Origin: Brachionus koreanus
Taxonomy: Eukaryota; Rotifera; Eurotatoria; Ploima; Brachionidae
Assembly: GCA_016987375.1 (NCBI GenBank)
Contig: PJRA01000485.1
Location: forward strand, 100,913-126,537
Direction: 5' to 3'
Length of the DNA: 25,625 nt
The notes beneath the pieces were generated by a model. It did not search any database. It saw nothing but the letters and a program-made list of their open reading frames with translations, and had not been told where the DNA came from. A program made the translations under genes and the position numbers. Below are positions 11,101-19,928 of the stretch, piece by piece. Within the stretch, counting starts at the first letter, position 1. Each line of letters begins with the position of its first letter.

Positions 11101-14100
11101 ACAACTCAACAGCTATAAACAATTATAACACATTAGTTTATCAGAACAGCCTCTGATCAACCAATCAATATCACTCATTAAATGAATCGGTTAAGCAAAA
11201 CAATAGACAGATACTAAACAACCAAGAAACAAATATTAATGGGTTGAAAAAGGCCGAGCCTTAAAGCAATCCGGTGATTGGATGATGGGCGATGCGCATA
11301 ATGTTAATTATGCTAATCAGCTCATACCATCACAAAACTATTTAATTAGATTAGATTAATCATTCAACAAAACCAAAGCTCGATCGACAATTTTGGTATT
11401 ATCAAAAACAGTAAAGAAATGTCAAGTAGCAGTTATTTTAAACCTGATCGGAAAAATAGTCTCTTCATAGATATGAAAGAATATAACAATGAAAAATTCG
11501 AAACAAATTCACATGAAGTTGTAAACAAACAATGATGGGCTAAAAGGGATCATTATCCCGAAATAACTAAAATTTATTAAAGCTTACTTCATTCAACAAA
11601 ACATTTTTTCAAATAAAGCTTTCAATGATATTTTTATTTTTTCCCTATTCCTAATCATTATTCTAATTAGACCAGTGGAAACAAAATTATTCAGTAGTAG
11701 ATACTTGAATCAAAGAGCCCGTATAGCCGAGAAGTTTGTGTGTTAGTCATGCAAGCAGAGGATCGAGGGTTCAAAACCCACTGAGGGTGGAAAAATCTTC
11801 AAAATATATCTGCAATACGGGGGAAATGTTTAAACTCCTTTCATCAAAAAATGGGGGACCAGTTTCGACTGGGTAAAATTTGAAGTGTAGATGATCAACA
11901 ACTCGATGCATTAGCCTGAAAAGGAAATGAGCTTCTCCATATTATCCACTAGGATAGAACAGGGTCAAAAAAAAAAGAAGATATTTGAATGAACAATTGA
12001 AGGTATTAAGAAATCATTAAGACTTAAAGGACCGTTGACAAACAACCATCTAAAACTTTATGAAGATATTTTAAAATAAAATTAGATTTTTAGAAATCTG
12101 TTGAACGATTCCAGAGGTAAAGAGTAAAAAAAAGTTGCAAAATTGACACCGGTCTTTTAAGTGTTGAGACATCTGGATACTTTAAAATCAATTAAAGGCA
12201 TAGATTGGGGTACTTCATCTAAACTGGTTGTAATAACGTATAAAGTAATTATTAATTCAACACCTTCCATACTAGAAGCCTGCGGAGAATTCTGGGCATA
12301 CACTGAATGAATTCTGTAGACATTGTCGAATGCTGACCTATACAAAAGAAAAACTTCAGAGACATTAAGACAATGCATTAAGAACAAAAGACTGCGATGT
12401 CTTGGACATGTACTTAGAATGAAAGGAAAAGGATACCAAAAAAAGCACTTTAATGTACACCTCAGGGGCGACAAAGGTAGGAAGACCAACAGTAGCATGG
12501 AGGTCAAAAATCATGAAAGAGCTCACTGAAATGGGAATGATATGAGGTGAAGCAAGGGGCAAAAGGCAAAAGATCGACTTGAGTAAAAATAAAAAGTAAT
12601 GATTCTATGTTCGACAAGAAGTGAATAAGGATACAGTGGTATAGTCGAACTACATGATTCTTGAAAGAATACAAAAATAATCGGCTCGATAACCCGATAC
12701 CGATAAATAATTTAAAATGGCTTAAAACTGAAAGATGTTAAATGGAAAATTATATTACGAAAAAGAGGATGATCTAAATGGGTCCAAATTATGCGATCTG
12801 AAAAGATGATCTCTGTTTGGTAATTAAATTAGAGCTTGGTAATCAAATATTTTAGCTCATAATGTAAACTGTCAAATGGCAGAAAAGCATTAGATTCTCT
12901 TGTAAGATGAAGATTATTAGAAGCAAAATTTAATTAAAATTTGGGCTTCGAAAACCAAGATTAACAAAATCTCAAGAAAAAAAAAAAGCTTGAAAAAATT
13001 TCTGTCTCAATGTAAAACCATAGGAACAGGGCTTAATGGAGACAAATTTTTTTTCCTTATTCACTTCTTGTCGAGCATAGGGTGATCACTATTGATTTTC
13101 ACTCAAGTCGATCTTTCGCCTTCATCCTTGCTTCTCCCCTTGTCATTGTCATTTCGGAGAGCTCTTTCATGATTGTTGACCTCCATGTTACTGCTTGTGG
13201 TGTCCATTGAAGGGCCTTTTTTCTTTCATGATTGTTGACCTCCATGTTACTGCTTGTGGTGTCCATTGAAGGGCCTTTTTTCTTTCATTCACATAACCTT
13301 CGAGGAGGTAACAAGCAGAAAAATGGGATATTTACAGCAAAACACAGATGTAGAATCGGAATCTGGAATGGAGATAAATAAAATACTAATATACAGTGAT
13401 GAAATGATCATTGAAGAAGACAATAGGAAAATTTTTTTTTATTTGACGAAAGCCTTAATTCTCACAGATACGTTGATATTTTAGGAAATAACTTGCTTTC
13501 ATCAATGTATATGTTGAGAGAAAATGAGGCGCCTGTGAGACATCATCCAGCCAAACTCATTGAATGATTTATTTTAAAATTAAATAATCTAAATAGTTTT
13601 AAAATATCATACATGTTTTTTGACCGTGTCGGACATTTCTGTATGCATCAAATCACACAATACATACAAAATAAGTATTTGTTTCATTTTAGTGCTGAGA
13701 TTGCATTCAAGACAAATTTCAAGCAATTCCTAAAACAAAATTTTTTTGTTAAATAAAATTTCATATTTTTGTTGTTTTTCAACTCATACCAAAATAGACT
13801 TTGGAGGATATGTCAAATTATCATCGGCACTTTGATCGCTAAATTTGACCTGTTTTTTATTTTTGAGAAAAAACTTTGACACATTAGCATAAGGCATGCA
13901 TTCTTCAACTAAACAATCAATCATGTATGTGAACGGATACTTGTGCTTTGTCTGCTCGTGTTTTCGCTTCGAACATCTGTTTTGGATTATTTTCAAATTT
14001 CCTTGTATTTCGTTCAGATAATTTTTGAACAAGCACGAGCTGTCGTTCAAATCAGTCACGTGACTATTGTCAGAAGGCGGCAATAGCAGCTCGTATCTAT

Positions 14101-17100
14101 TGAACAAAATTAGATGCTCCACGTAGCATTTAATTGATTCTACAATGCACAATTTTTTGTTCAACTCGTCGTGGCCTTCGCTGGTCGAATTTAACTTTAA
14201 AAATTGTTTGAATATTTGAATCAAATTGTCCAGTATGTTGTTTTCGCGGTTCAAGAACTCGCTAAGCTGGTCTCGGTCGATAGAATCGATGGCACCTCGG
14301 CTAAAATGGTTCTTAAGCTGGGTCGAAATTTTGCCATTCAAGTTGTTTAGCTCTTTTTTTACAATGCAAACTTTGGACCATGACCACTCAAGCACTGATT
14401 TAAGCGAACAATTAGACATGATCATTGTATCGTCATTGTTCAATTTCCACAAAGATTTTAAAATTGCGTATATTTGCGATGTCTCAAGCAGATAGTCGAA
14501 TATGGGAATAAACTTTGGCTAAAAAATTAAATTTTAAGAATTTGACAAAATTTTTAACACACATTCTCAGAGATGACCAACATATTTTCACTCCTGATGA
14601 GCAGACAACACGAAAAGAAGAAAAAAATTTTTTTTTTTAAGACAAGTTTCTTGACAACACTATACACTTTACTATTGTATTGTATTTAAATTAATTAAAA
14701 GCTTTATTGTAGTCAAGATTGGGGAAAGAATCCTCAAAACACGAACAATCTCGTTAGTTCTAATCAAACAGTTCAAACAACTTGGCTTCAAATCTGAAAT
14801 TCTAATGAATGTTTTCAAAAGACTTTTTATTAGTCACCTTGACTATATAACAGCCCCGTTCAAAACCATCAAGAACAGAATGCTAAAAATCATTGGTATT
14901 GCAAATAAAAAATTTTCACCTTTTTTTTCAATTTATTTTTCTTATTCATTTAATTAAATTATAAAAAAAATATACAACCATAAATTATATTCTAAAAGAT
15001 TCAACATCTCTAACGAGATACAGATGTCAATGCTATACAGTTCTTCTCAAAAGTCTAATAAATATAAGACATTAACTTTTTCGACTTTAAGCTTCTGTTT
15101 TAAATCATTTTCAACAATCCTTTTTATGTTTTTAATAATTACTAAGCTATTTTTGAAGTCTATAAATATTTAAAAAAAAAAAATAAAATAAATCATTTGA
15201 TTCAACAAGTGTGTTAGAAATTAAAATTTACAAAATGGGGAAAAAACCAATCACTGACGAAACCAAGTGGCTGATTGTCAGTTATTATAAGCAAAAGCAC
15301 AATTTCTCTACAAAAGCTCGCCTATGTAAAGTTTCTCGAACATGTGTTCGAACAACACTAACAAATTACGTCAGTTTGGAACGATTAAAAACCGGCATTG
15401 TTCTGGTCGGCAACGGATTTCGTCTTTGCGAGACGATAGAGTCCTGTATAAAATGGCGAGAGCTGATCCAAAGCTGTCACTTAGAAATTTGAAAGCTAAA
15501 CTGTTATCATACGGCTCATAATCAGGAGTACTTCAACAATATCACGAAGGCTTTAAGAGTTTGGCTTAAACTCTTATGATGCTACTAAGAAGCCTCTTCT
15601 TTCTGATGGAGATAGGCGAGTTAGAGTGAGATGGTGCAAAAATTTGTGAACTGGTCTTATGATGAGTGGTCAAAAGTAATTTTCAGTGAAAAGTCTAACT
15701 TTCAATTGATTAATAGAAAAACCAAAGTCAAAGTAAAGTACTCAACTCGATTCATTCAACCTAGAGTTCAAGCTGGTGGTGGCTCAGTAGGAATATGGGG
15801 GTGCTTTTCTGCGAGTGGTATTGGACTAAATAAAATTTACAGTAACAGAATGAATCAATATTCTTATCTCGATGTACTTGAAAACCGACTTATTCCCTCG
15901 AGAGATTTATTGATCAAAGACCATGATGATTGGTATTGCCAGCAAGACAACGCGCCATGTCATAAGGCCGGTTCAATCACTAAATGGTTTTGTGAAAATT
16001 CAATCTCTGTCATCTTATGGCCAGCTAGAAGTCCGGACTTGAATCCAATAGAGAATATTTGGGCCATAATTGATCAAAAACTGTCTAATCATACTATACC
16101 TAATTTAGCCGAATTAGAACGCTTAGTAAATAAATATTGGAACGAAGTAGGGGTTGAATTGTGCACAAAATTAGTCGAGTCGATGCCAAATAGGATTAAA
16201 GCATGTCTAAAAGCCGGTGGAGGTTGTTTTAAGTATTAAGTTTTAGACTGTCTTATATTTATTGGACATTTTAAGAAGAAATTTTTTTTACGCCGCAGAG
16301 TTTAATTGTAAATATTTCCTGTTATAGATAATATTTTTATCTAATTTATATTTTTAATTTATAGCCAAAAGTCTAATTTTGTCAATAAAATATTATAAAT
16401 AAGTCAAATTTTTTTTATTTGTCTAATTTTTTTATTAATATTAAATTAGTCGTAAAAAAGAACATGTGTCTTAAACTTATGAGAAGAACTGTATATTCTT
16501 TAGACTTATTTAAAAGTCAAAGTTTTAAGTCTAAGTCACAAAAAATTAAGTCTATGTTGTGACTTAAATTTTAAGTCACTGACTTGACTTGACTTGACTT
16601 AGGACTTGTGACTCAAAACCAAGTCCGATTATAACCATTATTGCACTAAACTATTAAGCAACTATCCATATGTTATTCTTTTACTAACAACTTCAGAGTG
16701 TTTTTAAATAACAGGCTCATCAGGAATGACCAATTATAGTTTATCTAAAAATTCTAACTGAATTTATTAGTAATGAATGAAAATTAATTGTTCAAAAAAT
16801 GGGTTTTGAATAAACATTTTGAACAATAAATTTCTACTTTTACATTGACTTTAAATAGGAATTTCAAGATTTGGAAAAAAAATTTACTTGTGCATCATCA
16901 TGTACAATTTTGTCCATTAAATGATATCTGGTCAAGAGAAAATAAACTTTTTCCGGATAGTTAATCAAATCGTCTTGTTGACTTATAAATTGATGAATCT
17001 AATTTTAAAAAAAAATAAAGATCTCTCAATAATGCTTCAATTAAAAAAAAAAGTTACTTGATGCTCTATTGGTTTGATACTAAGCTTGGTTAGAGTAAAC

Positions 17101-19262
17101 GGTGTTAACATCATTAGATCTTAAAAAATTTGAAATTGAAAAATTTTTTTTTTTTTTAAATTTTTTAATAATTTACCAAAACTCATGGATAAATAAGTTT
17201 CTTCATCAATATCGTAGCCAATAGTGTCATCGCAGTCATAGATGGCATCGTAGCTTTCGACCAAGAGTTCGCGTAGAGCGTTGCCGAGACTCAAGTTGTT
17301 TTGATTTTTTACCTTGCGAATTTTTATGTCAATTAGAGAAATAAATTTTATAGCATCTAGTTCACAGTTAATAGAAAGTGTATAATTGGTAAAGTAAGCA
17401 TTTTTTCTAGACGAGCAATTTTCGTCCACTGGTCTCATTTTACTTGGCATGCATTGGACATACCAATTGTTTAAATTGAACACGGATAGGAAAAAATTGT
17501 CTGACGAAGCGCTTTTTTTGTCGACCAACGCCCATATTATGCAAGCCAAATCCAATTGAAGTCTATTATTGCACACACTTGTACTCTGTACGGAAATTAT
17601 TTTCGAATTAGAACTATCTATTTGGTCGTTGGTAAACAGCTCGCTCAAAGTTGTCGAAAACTCTTTGCTTAACTCGTTGGAATAGTTTGTCTTGACACAT
17701 TTAAGGGTGTCCAAGGAAAACTCATGATCGAACACAACTCCACAGTGATTTATTCCCTTAGAATAGAAAACATTTTATTTTTAATTGAGAAAAGCTGGTT
17801 GATCTACTTCATAGAGCATATATGATTCGTTTTGACTTAGGAATACATTTACACATTTGTCGTAAATAAGCTGGAACATAAGAATGAAACTTGACTCGGA
17901 CTCGTCATCATCTTCATCAATCTCAAATTCATCGCTTAGTTTTAAAATTAGTAAAATTAAAACAAAATTTTCTATTTAATTAATTACGTTTGGCTTTCAT
18001 CACGTGTCTCATCTGGATCATCCATTTTGGCCTTCTTGCAACTAGCTGCTGCTTCTTTCAAAGATCGACTGTGTGCTACAATTAAATAGACGCATTTTTG
18101 TGGATCGTTCTGCGGCTGAAGAAGTGAAAAACCCACCACTGGTTTGCTATTTTCTCCATAGCCACTGCTCGACCTTTAAAAAACAGAATTTTCTCATTTA
18201 TTTATTTTTTTATTTCTTTTTAATAAATTCATTTAAAATAGCCTAGCCTTATTTCAACAATAAGACAAAAAAAATGTCGATAACCAAAAATTGGTATTTT
18301 TTGTAAATTGGTACAATTGGCATAAAAAATTAAAAAAATCTCACTCAATAGACAAAGTTTTCATGCTCCATATTTGAAAGCAGCCAAAATTAAATCCAAC
18401 TAAAACGGAATCAATTTGTTTTTCGTATTTTAGACTGGTAATTTTTACCAATTCAATTGGTAGCGATGCTGTCACCTTATCATTAGCCATTACATAATCA
18501 AAAAATTTTTGTTTCAATGAGTTTTTATTCAAAAAAAATCCAAATATTTTTGATTGCTTAAGCGCAATTTGCACGCCTCTGTCAATGTCTTCATTGACCA
18601 AATCATCTGTATTGTCTATCCAGTAGACTTGTAGTGGCTGAGACTCGTTTGAGTTTAGCTCATAAAGCTGACTTGGTGTTATGTCAAAAATTTGAACAGC
18701 ACCACCTGCACATGCAGCCAAACAGCTCACTTCGAAATTACCCAAAAAGCTGGCATTTTTACTAGTCTCAAAGTAGTGCACATTTTTGACCAGCACTTGT
18801 AAATTAGTCGCTTTATAAGGCACTTGAAATGAACATGTCACTTTTGACACTGATAGCTTGAATACACTCAAAAGGTTTCTTTGGTTAGCGCCCAGTACTT
18901 CAATTGAGAGAACCAAATACTTTTGTTTATTATATGAAAAATCGGTTCCAGTTATTATTTTAAAATTTTCCTAAATTTTTTTTTAAATTAAAAAAAGAGT
19001 TAATTTTTTTTTTAAATTACGTTTGATAAGATTCCAAAGTCATGATATGGCAATGAAGTCTGTCCTTGTTCCCGAGTGCTTTTAATATTTAGACAATTGT
19101 CCTTTGAGTTAATACACCAAATGTATTCCGATCCTTCATTCAATCTAGTTAGTATTTTTTTATTTTTCAATTCTTAATGACTTTACCTGATATAACATCT
19201 CCTGATGATATGCCGTAATCGAATGTTGAAATAAGTTCGGTTTCTTGTAAATTCAAAGCCAT
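5127..19262 (-). CDS. AHCTF1: Nucleoporin ELYS / AHCTF1 (13 exons, about 2,554 aa)
   Basis: ELYS binds chromatin and recruits the Nup107-160 Y-complex for pore reassembly after mitosis; it also acts at kinetochores. My exon model (minus strand) is 19262-19187, 19133-19021, 18970-18345, 18173-17988, 17934-17808, 17756-17177, 17119-17058, 16998-16888, 14518-13790, 13729-13613, 10163-9640, 9594-9169 and 9114-5127. All junctions are GT..AG, phases agree, and the total is 7,665 nt with one stop. Residues 1 to about 590 form the beta-propeller (FGCFQIWSMKTL; LQPQNDPQKCVYLIVAH; YEGINHCG; FNLNNWYVQCMP). Residues 600-1250 form the helical ELYS domain (VLEWSWSKV; LTYPPKSIL; LYLIDSHF). The rest is disordered, acidic and then basic, with an AT-hook-like TRGRKSKK near 2382. 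The exon 2 acceptor is uncertain: the stronger TAG at 19145-19146 would break the frame. Length is near the human protein's 2,266. Identification is from family alignment by eye and is strong. Confidence 0.93.
7030..7700 (-). repeat. Degenerate coding repeats in the ELYS disordered region
   Basis: Within the ELYS last exon (about residues 1697-1921) a unit of roughly 42-60 residues recurs four to five times. It is built from VKEKSS.V.Q..D..L, then D.EVKV, then QVVLDE.MEE.YDKE. The best pair, KDYLVDNEVKDNG.SQVVL, recurs about 102 codons apart near 7370-7440 and 7062-7145. This implies duplication of a two-unit block. The repeats are very acidic and lack the FG motifs of channel nucleoporins. 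Confidence 0.75.
10430..11365 (+). mobile_element. LINE C-terminal fragment (RT thumb onwards) in ELYS intron 10
   Basis: A plus-strand frame from about 10430 to 11034 begins KPKLLGLKFDKNLTFYDHI and continues with RIN.MRSIRGKNWGAS, LLLTTYKTLIRPIMEYI and MRQRKAVKIAFRLP. This is the thumb and connection region downstream of the RT active site in Jockey-like LINEs. The frame is open for about 200 codons, so the insertion is fairly young or only lightly decayed. Everything 5' of the thumb is missing, as expected from 5' truncation during target-primed reverse transcription. A non-coding 3' region runs to an ATTAGATTAGATTAATC end near 11365. It lies antisense to ELYS, inside the 3.4 kb intron. Confidence 0.75.
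11711..11978 (+). mobile_element. tRNA-derived SINE with target-site duplication
   Basis: The 5' part resembles a tRNA. It starts GCCCGTATAGCCGAG, an A-box-like region, and has a B box GGGTTCAAAACCC at about 11768-11780. A GAGGGT stretch can pair with the opening GCCC as a degenerate acceptor stem. About 190 bp of unrelated body follows, ending in an A10 run at 11967-11976. Flanks AGATACTTGAAT (11699-11710) and AGATATTTGAAT (11979-11990) match at 11 of 12 positions, as expected for a target-site duplication. The T stem has a mismatch, so I do not call a functional tRNA. Confidence 0.75.
12130..12300 (+). mobile_element. Short LINE thumb fragment
   Basis: The plus-strand frame near 12165-12285 reads LRHLDTLKSIKGIDWGTSSK and then LVVITYKVIINSTPSI. 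It aligns with the RSIRGKNWGASPKLLLTTYK block of the LINE at 10430-11365, so it is a second, shorter and more decayed piece of the same or a related family. No clear ends were found. Confidence 0.6.
12323..12636 (+). mobile_element. RTE-like LINE ORF2 C-terminus, plus-strand copy
   Basis: The frame reads KRLRCLGHVLRMKGKGYQKK, then (after a shift) GRPTVAWRSKIMKELTEMGM and GEARGKRQKI. This matches the C-terminal signature LGHVLRM..GRP..TW....E....G..WGEA..KA.DR found in RTE-like and related non-LTR elements. The 3' end carries TCGACAAGAAGTGAATAAGG at about 12610-12630. A second copy of the same 3' end lies at 13052-13290 in inverse orientation, so the two are tail to tail. Confidence 0.7.
12637..13051. 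other. Unassigned spacer between tail-to-tail LINE ends
   Basis: This stretch inside ELYS intron 10 has no open frame, terminal repeat or motif I can name. It separates two inverted copies of one LINE 3' end. Confidence 0.35.
13052..13290 (-). mobile_element. RTE-like LINE ORF2 C-terminus, minus-strand copy
   Basis: Minus-strand translation gives AVTWRSTIMKELSEM and RGEARMKAKDRLE, the same C-terminal signature as the plus-strand copy at 12323-12636. The shared 3' end (ATGCTCGACAAGAAGTGAAT on the minus strand) lies at 13055-13080. Within it, a 59-bp segment is perfectly duplicated in tandem (13164-13222 and 13223-13281), which would repeat part of the ORF. Confidence 0.68.
13164..13281. repeat. 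Perfect 59-bp tandem duplication
   Basis: The unit beginning CTTTCATGATTGTTGACC occurs twice back to back with no mismatch, and a few bases of a third copy follow. Because 59 is not a multiple of three, the duplication shifts any reading frame across it. Confidence 0.9.
14690..14925 (+). mobile_element. LINE RT-thumb remnant in ELYS intron 8
   Basis: The plus-strand frame gives KQFKQLGFKSEILMNVFKRL, then FISHLDYITAPF and NRMLKIIGI. This resembles the post-catalytic region of non-LTR RTs (a KxLG..S...L...Y..LI.SHLDY pattern). It is short and without visible ends. It lies just upstream of the Tc1-like element in the same intron. Confidence 0.5.
15038..16491 (+). mobile_element. Tc1-like DNA transposon with a broken transposase
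   Basis: The ends are inverted repeats starting CAGTTCTTCTCAAAAGTCTAA (left) and CAGTTCTTCTCATAAGTTTAA (right, inverted), each flanked by TA (15036-15037 and 16492-16493). The element is 1,454 bp. The transposase starts MGKKPITDETKW at 15235 with an HTH region. It then runs through several frames joined by shifts near 15385, 15520-15550 and 15640, and the last 202 codons (15631-16239) are open. The DDE core shows VIFSEKSNFQL, QQDNAPCH and SPDLNPIENIW, giving D and E at the second and third catalytic positions but E instead of D at the first. It is a non-autonomous relic lying within ELYS intron 8, antisense to the gene. Confidence 0.9.
15235..16239 (+). pseudogene. Tc1-like transposase pseudogene
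   Basis: In its intact state this would cut and paste the element through a DDE nuclease. The N-terminal part (about 85 residues, 15235-15492) carries a helix-turn-helix block with TKARLCKVSRTCVRTTL. The middle is in other frames, with recognisable ISSLRDDRVLYKMARADPK and KKPLLSDGDRRVRVRWCKNF. The catalytic half is intact from 15631. At least three frameshifts separate the parts, so no full-length product is possible. The catalytic triad reads E (for D), D and E. Confidence 0.88.
16502..16625. repeat. AAGTC/GACTT-rich short repeat cluster
   Basis: The pentamers AAGTC and GACTT recur more than ten times, in both orientations, including a run of four GACTT units near 16582-16601. The stretch can fold into several hairpins. 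It begins 10 bp from the right end of the Tc1-like element, but shows no TIR of its own that I could define. Confidence 0.55.
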
Positions 19263-19292
19263 TTCTTTAAAATGAACATTTAATTTTAATTT

Positions 19293-19306
19293 CTAAACAA
19301 AAACTG
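19293..19306 (-). promoter_or_regulatory. Splice-acceptor-like site before the ELYS start
   Basis: Minus-strand CAGTTTTTGTTTAG ends 30 nt upstream of the ELYS ATG. With no convincing donor close by, it could receive a spliced leader in trans or end a 5'-UTR intron. The same layout is seen before PPME1. Confidence 0.4.
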
Positions 19307-19478
19307 CTTGTATTTTTAAACTAATTTTCTTTCAAGCTTTTTGTTGTTGATGAGTATTATCCTAAGCAGCTCTTTTGAAAGCACATAGGGCAAATTTTGT
19401 GTCTTAAAAATATTTAAAATGTTTAATTTTAACTTTTAATTGTTTTATTTGATCATGCAAATTCATATATTAAAATAT

Positions 19479-19675
19479 CCCCCTCCTCTTTTCTCATCCG
19501 GGCTTGGGACCGGCAAATGGCAGAGTTAGTGACTAGAAGCGTGTGGGACGTTCGTCATAAACAGCGACACTCATCCGAGCGCTCAATGGCTGCGAACTCG
19601 ACAACTATTTAGACTTAGCTTGGAACCACAAACCAAGCGACATTCTCGGCTGAGAATGCCTTAACTTAACGCTTC
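19479..19675 (-). mobile_element. GC-rich insert resembling a LINE 3' end
   Basis: A 197-bp block of about 50% GC stands out from its AT-rich surroundings. On the minus strand it ends with GCCGGTCCCAAGCCCGG followed by a purine-rich GAGGAGGGGGA, which I recall as a terminal motif of some invertebrate LINE 3' UTRs. A perfect hairpin ATTCTC-GGCT-GAGAAT lies at 19642-19657. No coding remains. A SINE or another structured RNA is the alternative. Confidence 0.4.
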
Positions 19676-19928
19676 TAAAATTCTTATCATTACATGACTT
19701 TTGTTTTTATACTAATAGAAATGTCTATCACACCTACTGAAAAAACTAAAACAGGGTTGGGTTGAGTTTTTTCTCAACGTACAAATTTAGGATCGGAAAT
19801 AACGGTCAAATTGAACCGTTGAAAAAATATTAAACAATAAATAAAAACTATCCAAATTTTATTATATAAAAAAAAATGATTTTTTATTTTCATTCTCTAG
19901 ATTAATATAAATAAGAAAATATATTCGA

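Larger units (their letters stand above)
19263..19928. other. Intergenic region between PPME1 and ELYS
   Basis: This 666-bp gap separates the PPME1 stop from the ELYS start on the minus strand. It contains a T-rich splice-acceptor-like site ending at 19293, 30 nt before the ELYS ATG, a GC-rich LINE-tail-like insert at 19479-19675, and otherwise AT-rich sequence. No TATA-type promoter could be singled out from the base composition. Confidence 0.5.

Noticed and set aside
11715..11785. A functional tRNA gene
   Set aside because: The B box is good, but the T stem and acceptor stem have mismatches and the anticodon arm is unclear. The poly-A end and flanking duplication show a SINE.
13254..13484. 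A 76-aa plus-strand open frame
   Set aside because: It begins inside the 59-bp duplication and runs into AT-rich sequence. A faint RIGIWN match to a LINE endonuclease start was too weak to call.
16502..16625. A CRISPR-like array from the GACTT/AAGTC repeats
   Set aside because: The units are five bases, in both orientations and irregularly spaced, in an animal intron. This is a simple repeat cluster.
19134..19144. ELYS exon 2 beginning at 19144 after the strong TAG acceptor
   Set aside because: Joined to the CAG|GTAAAG donor of exon 1, it puts a stop in frame. The acceptor 11 nt further on keeps the frame. I kept this as a stated uncertainty.
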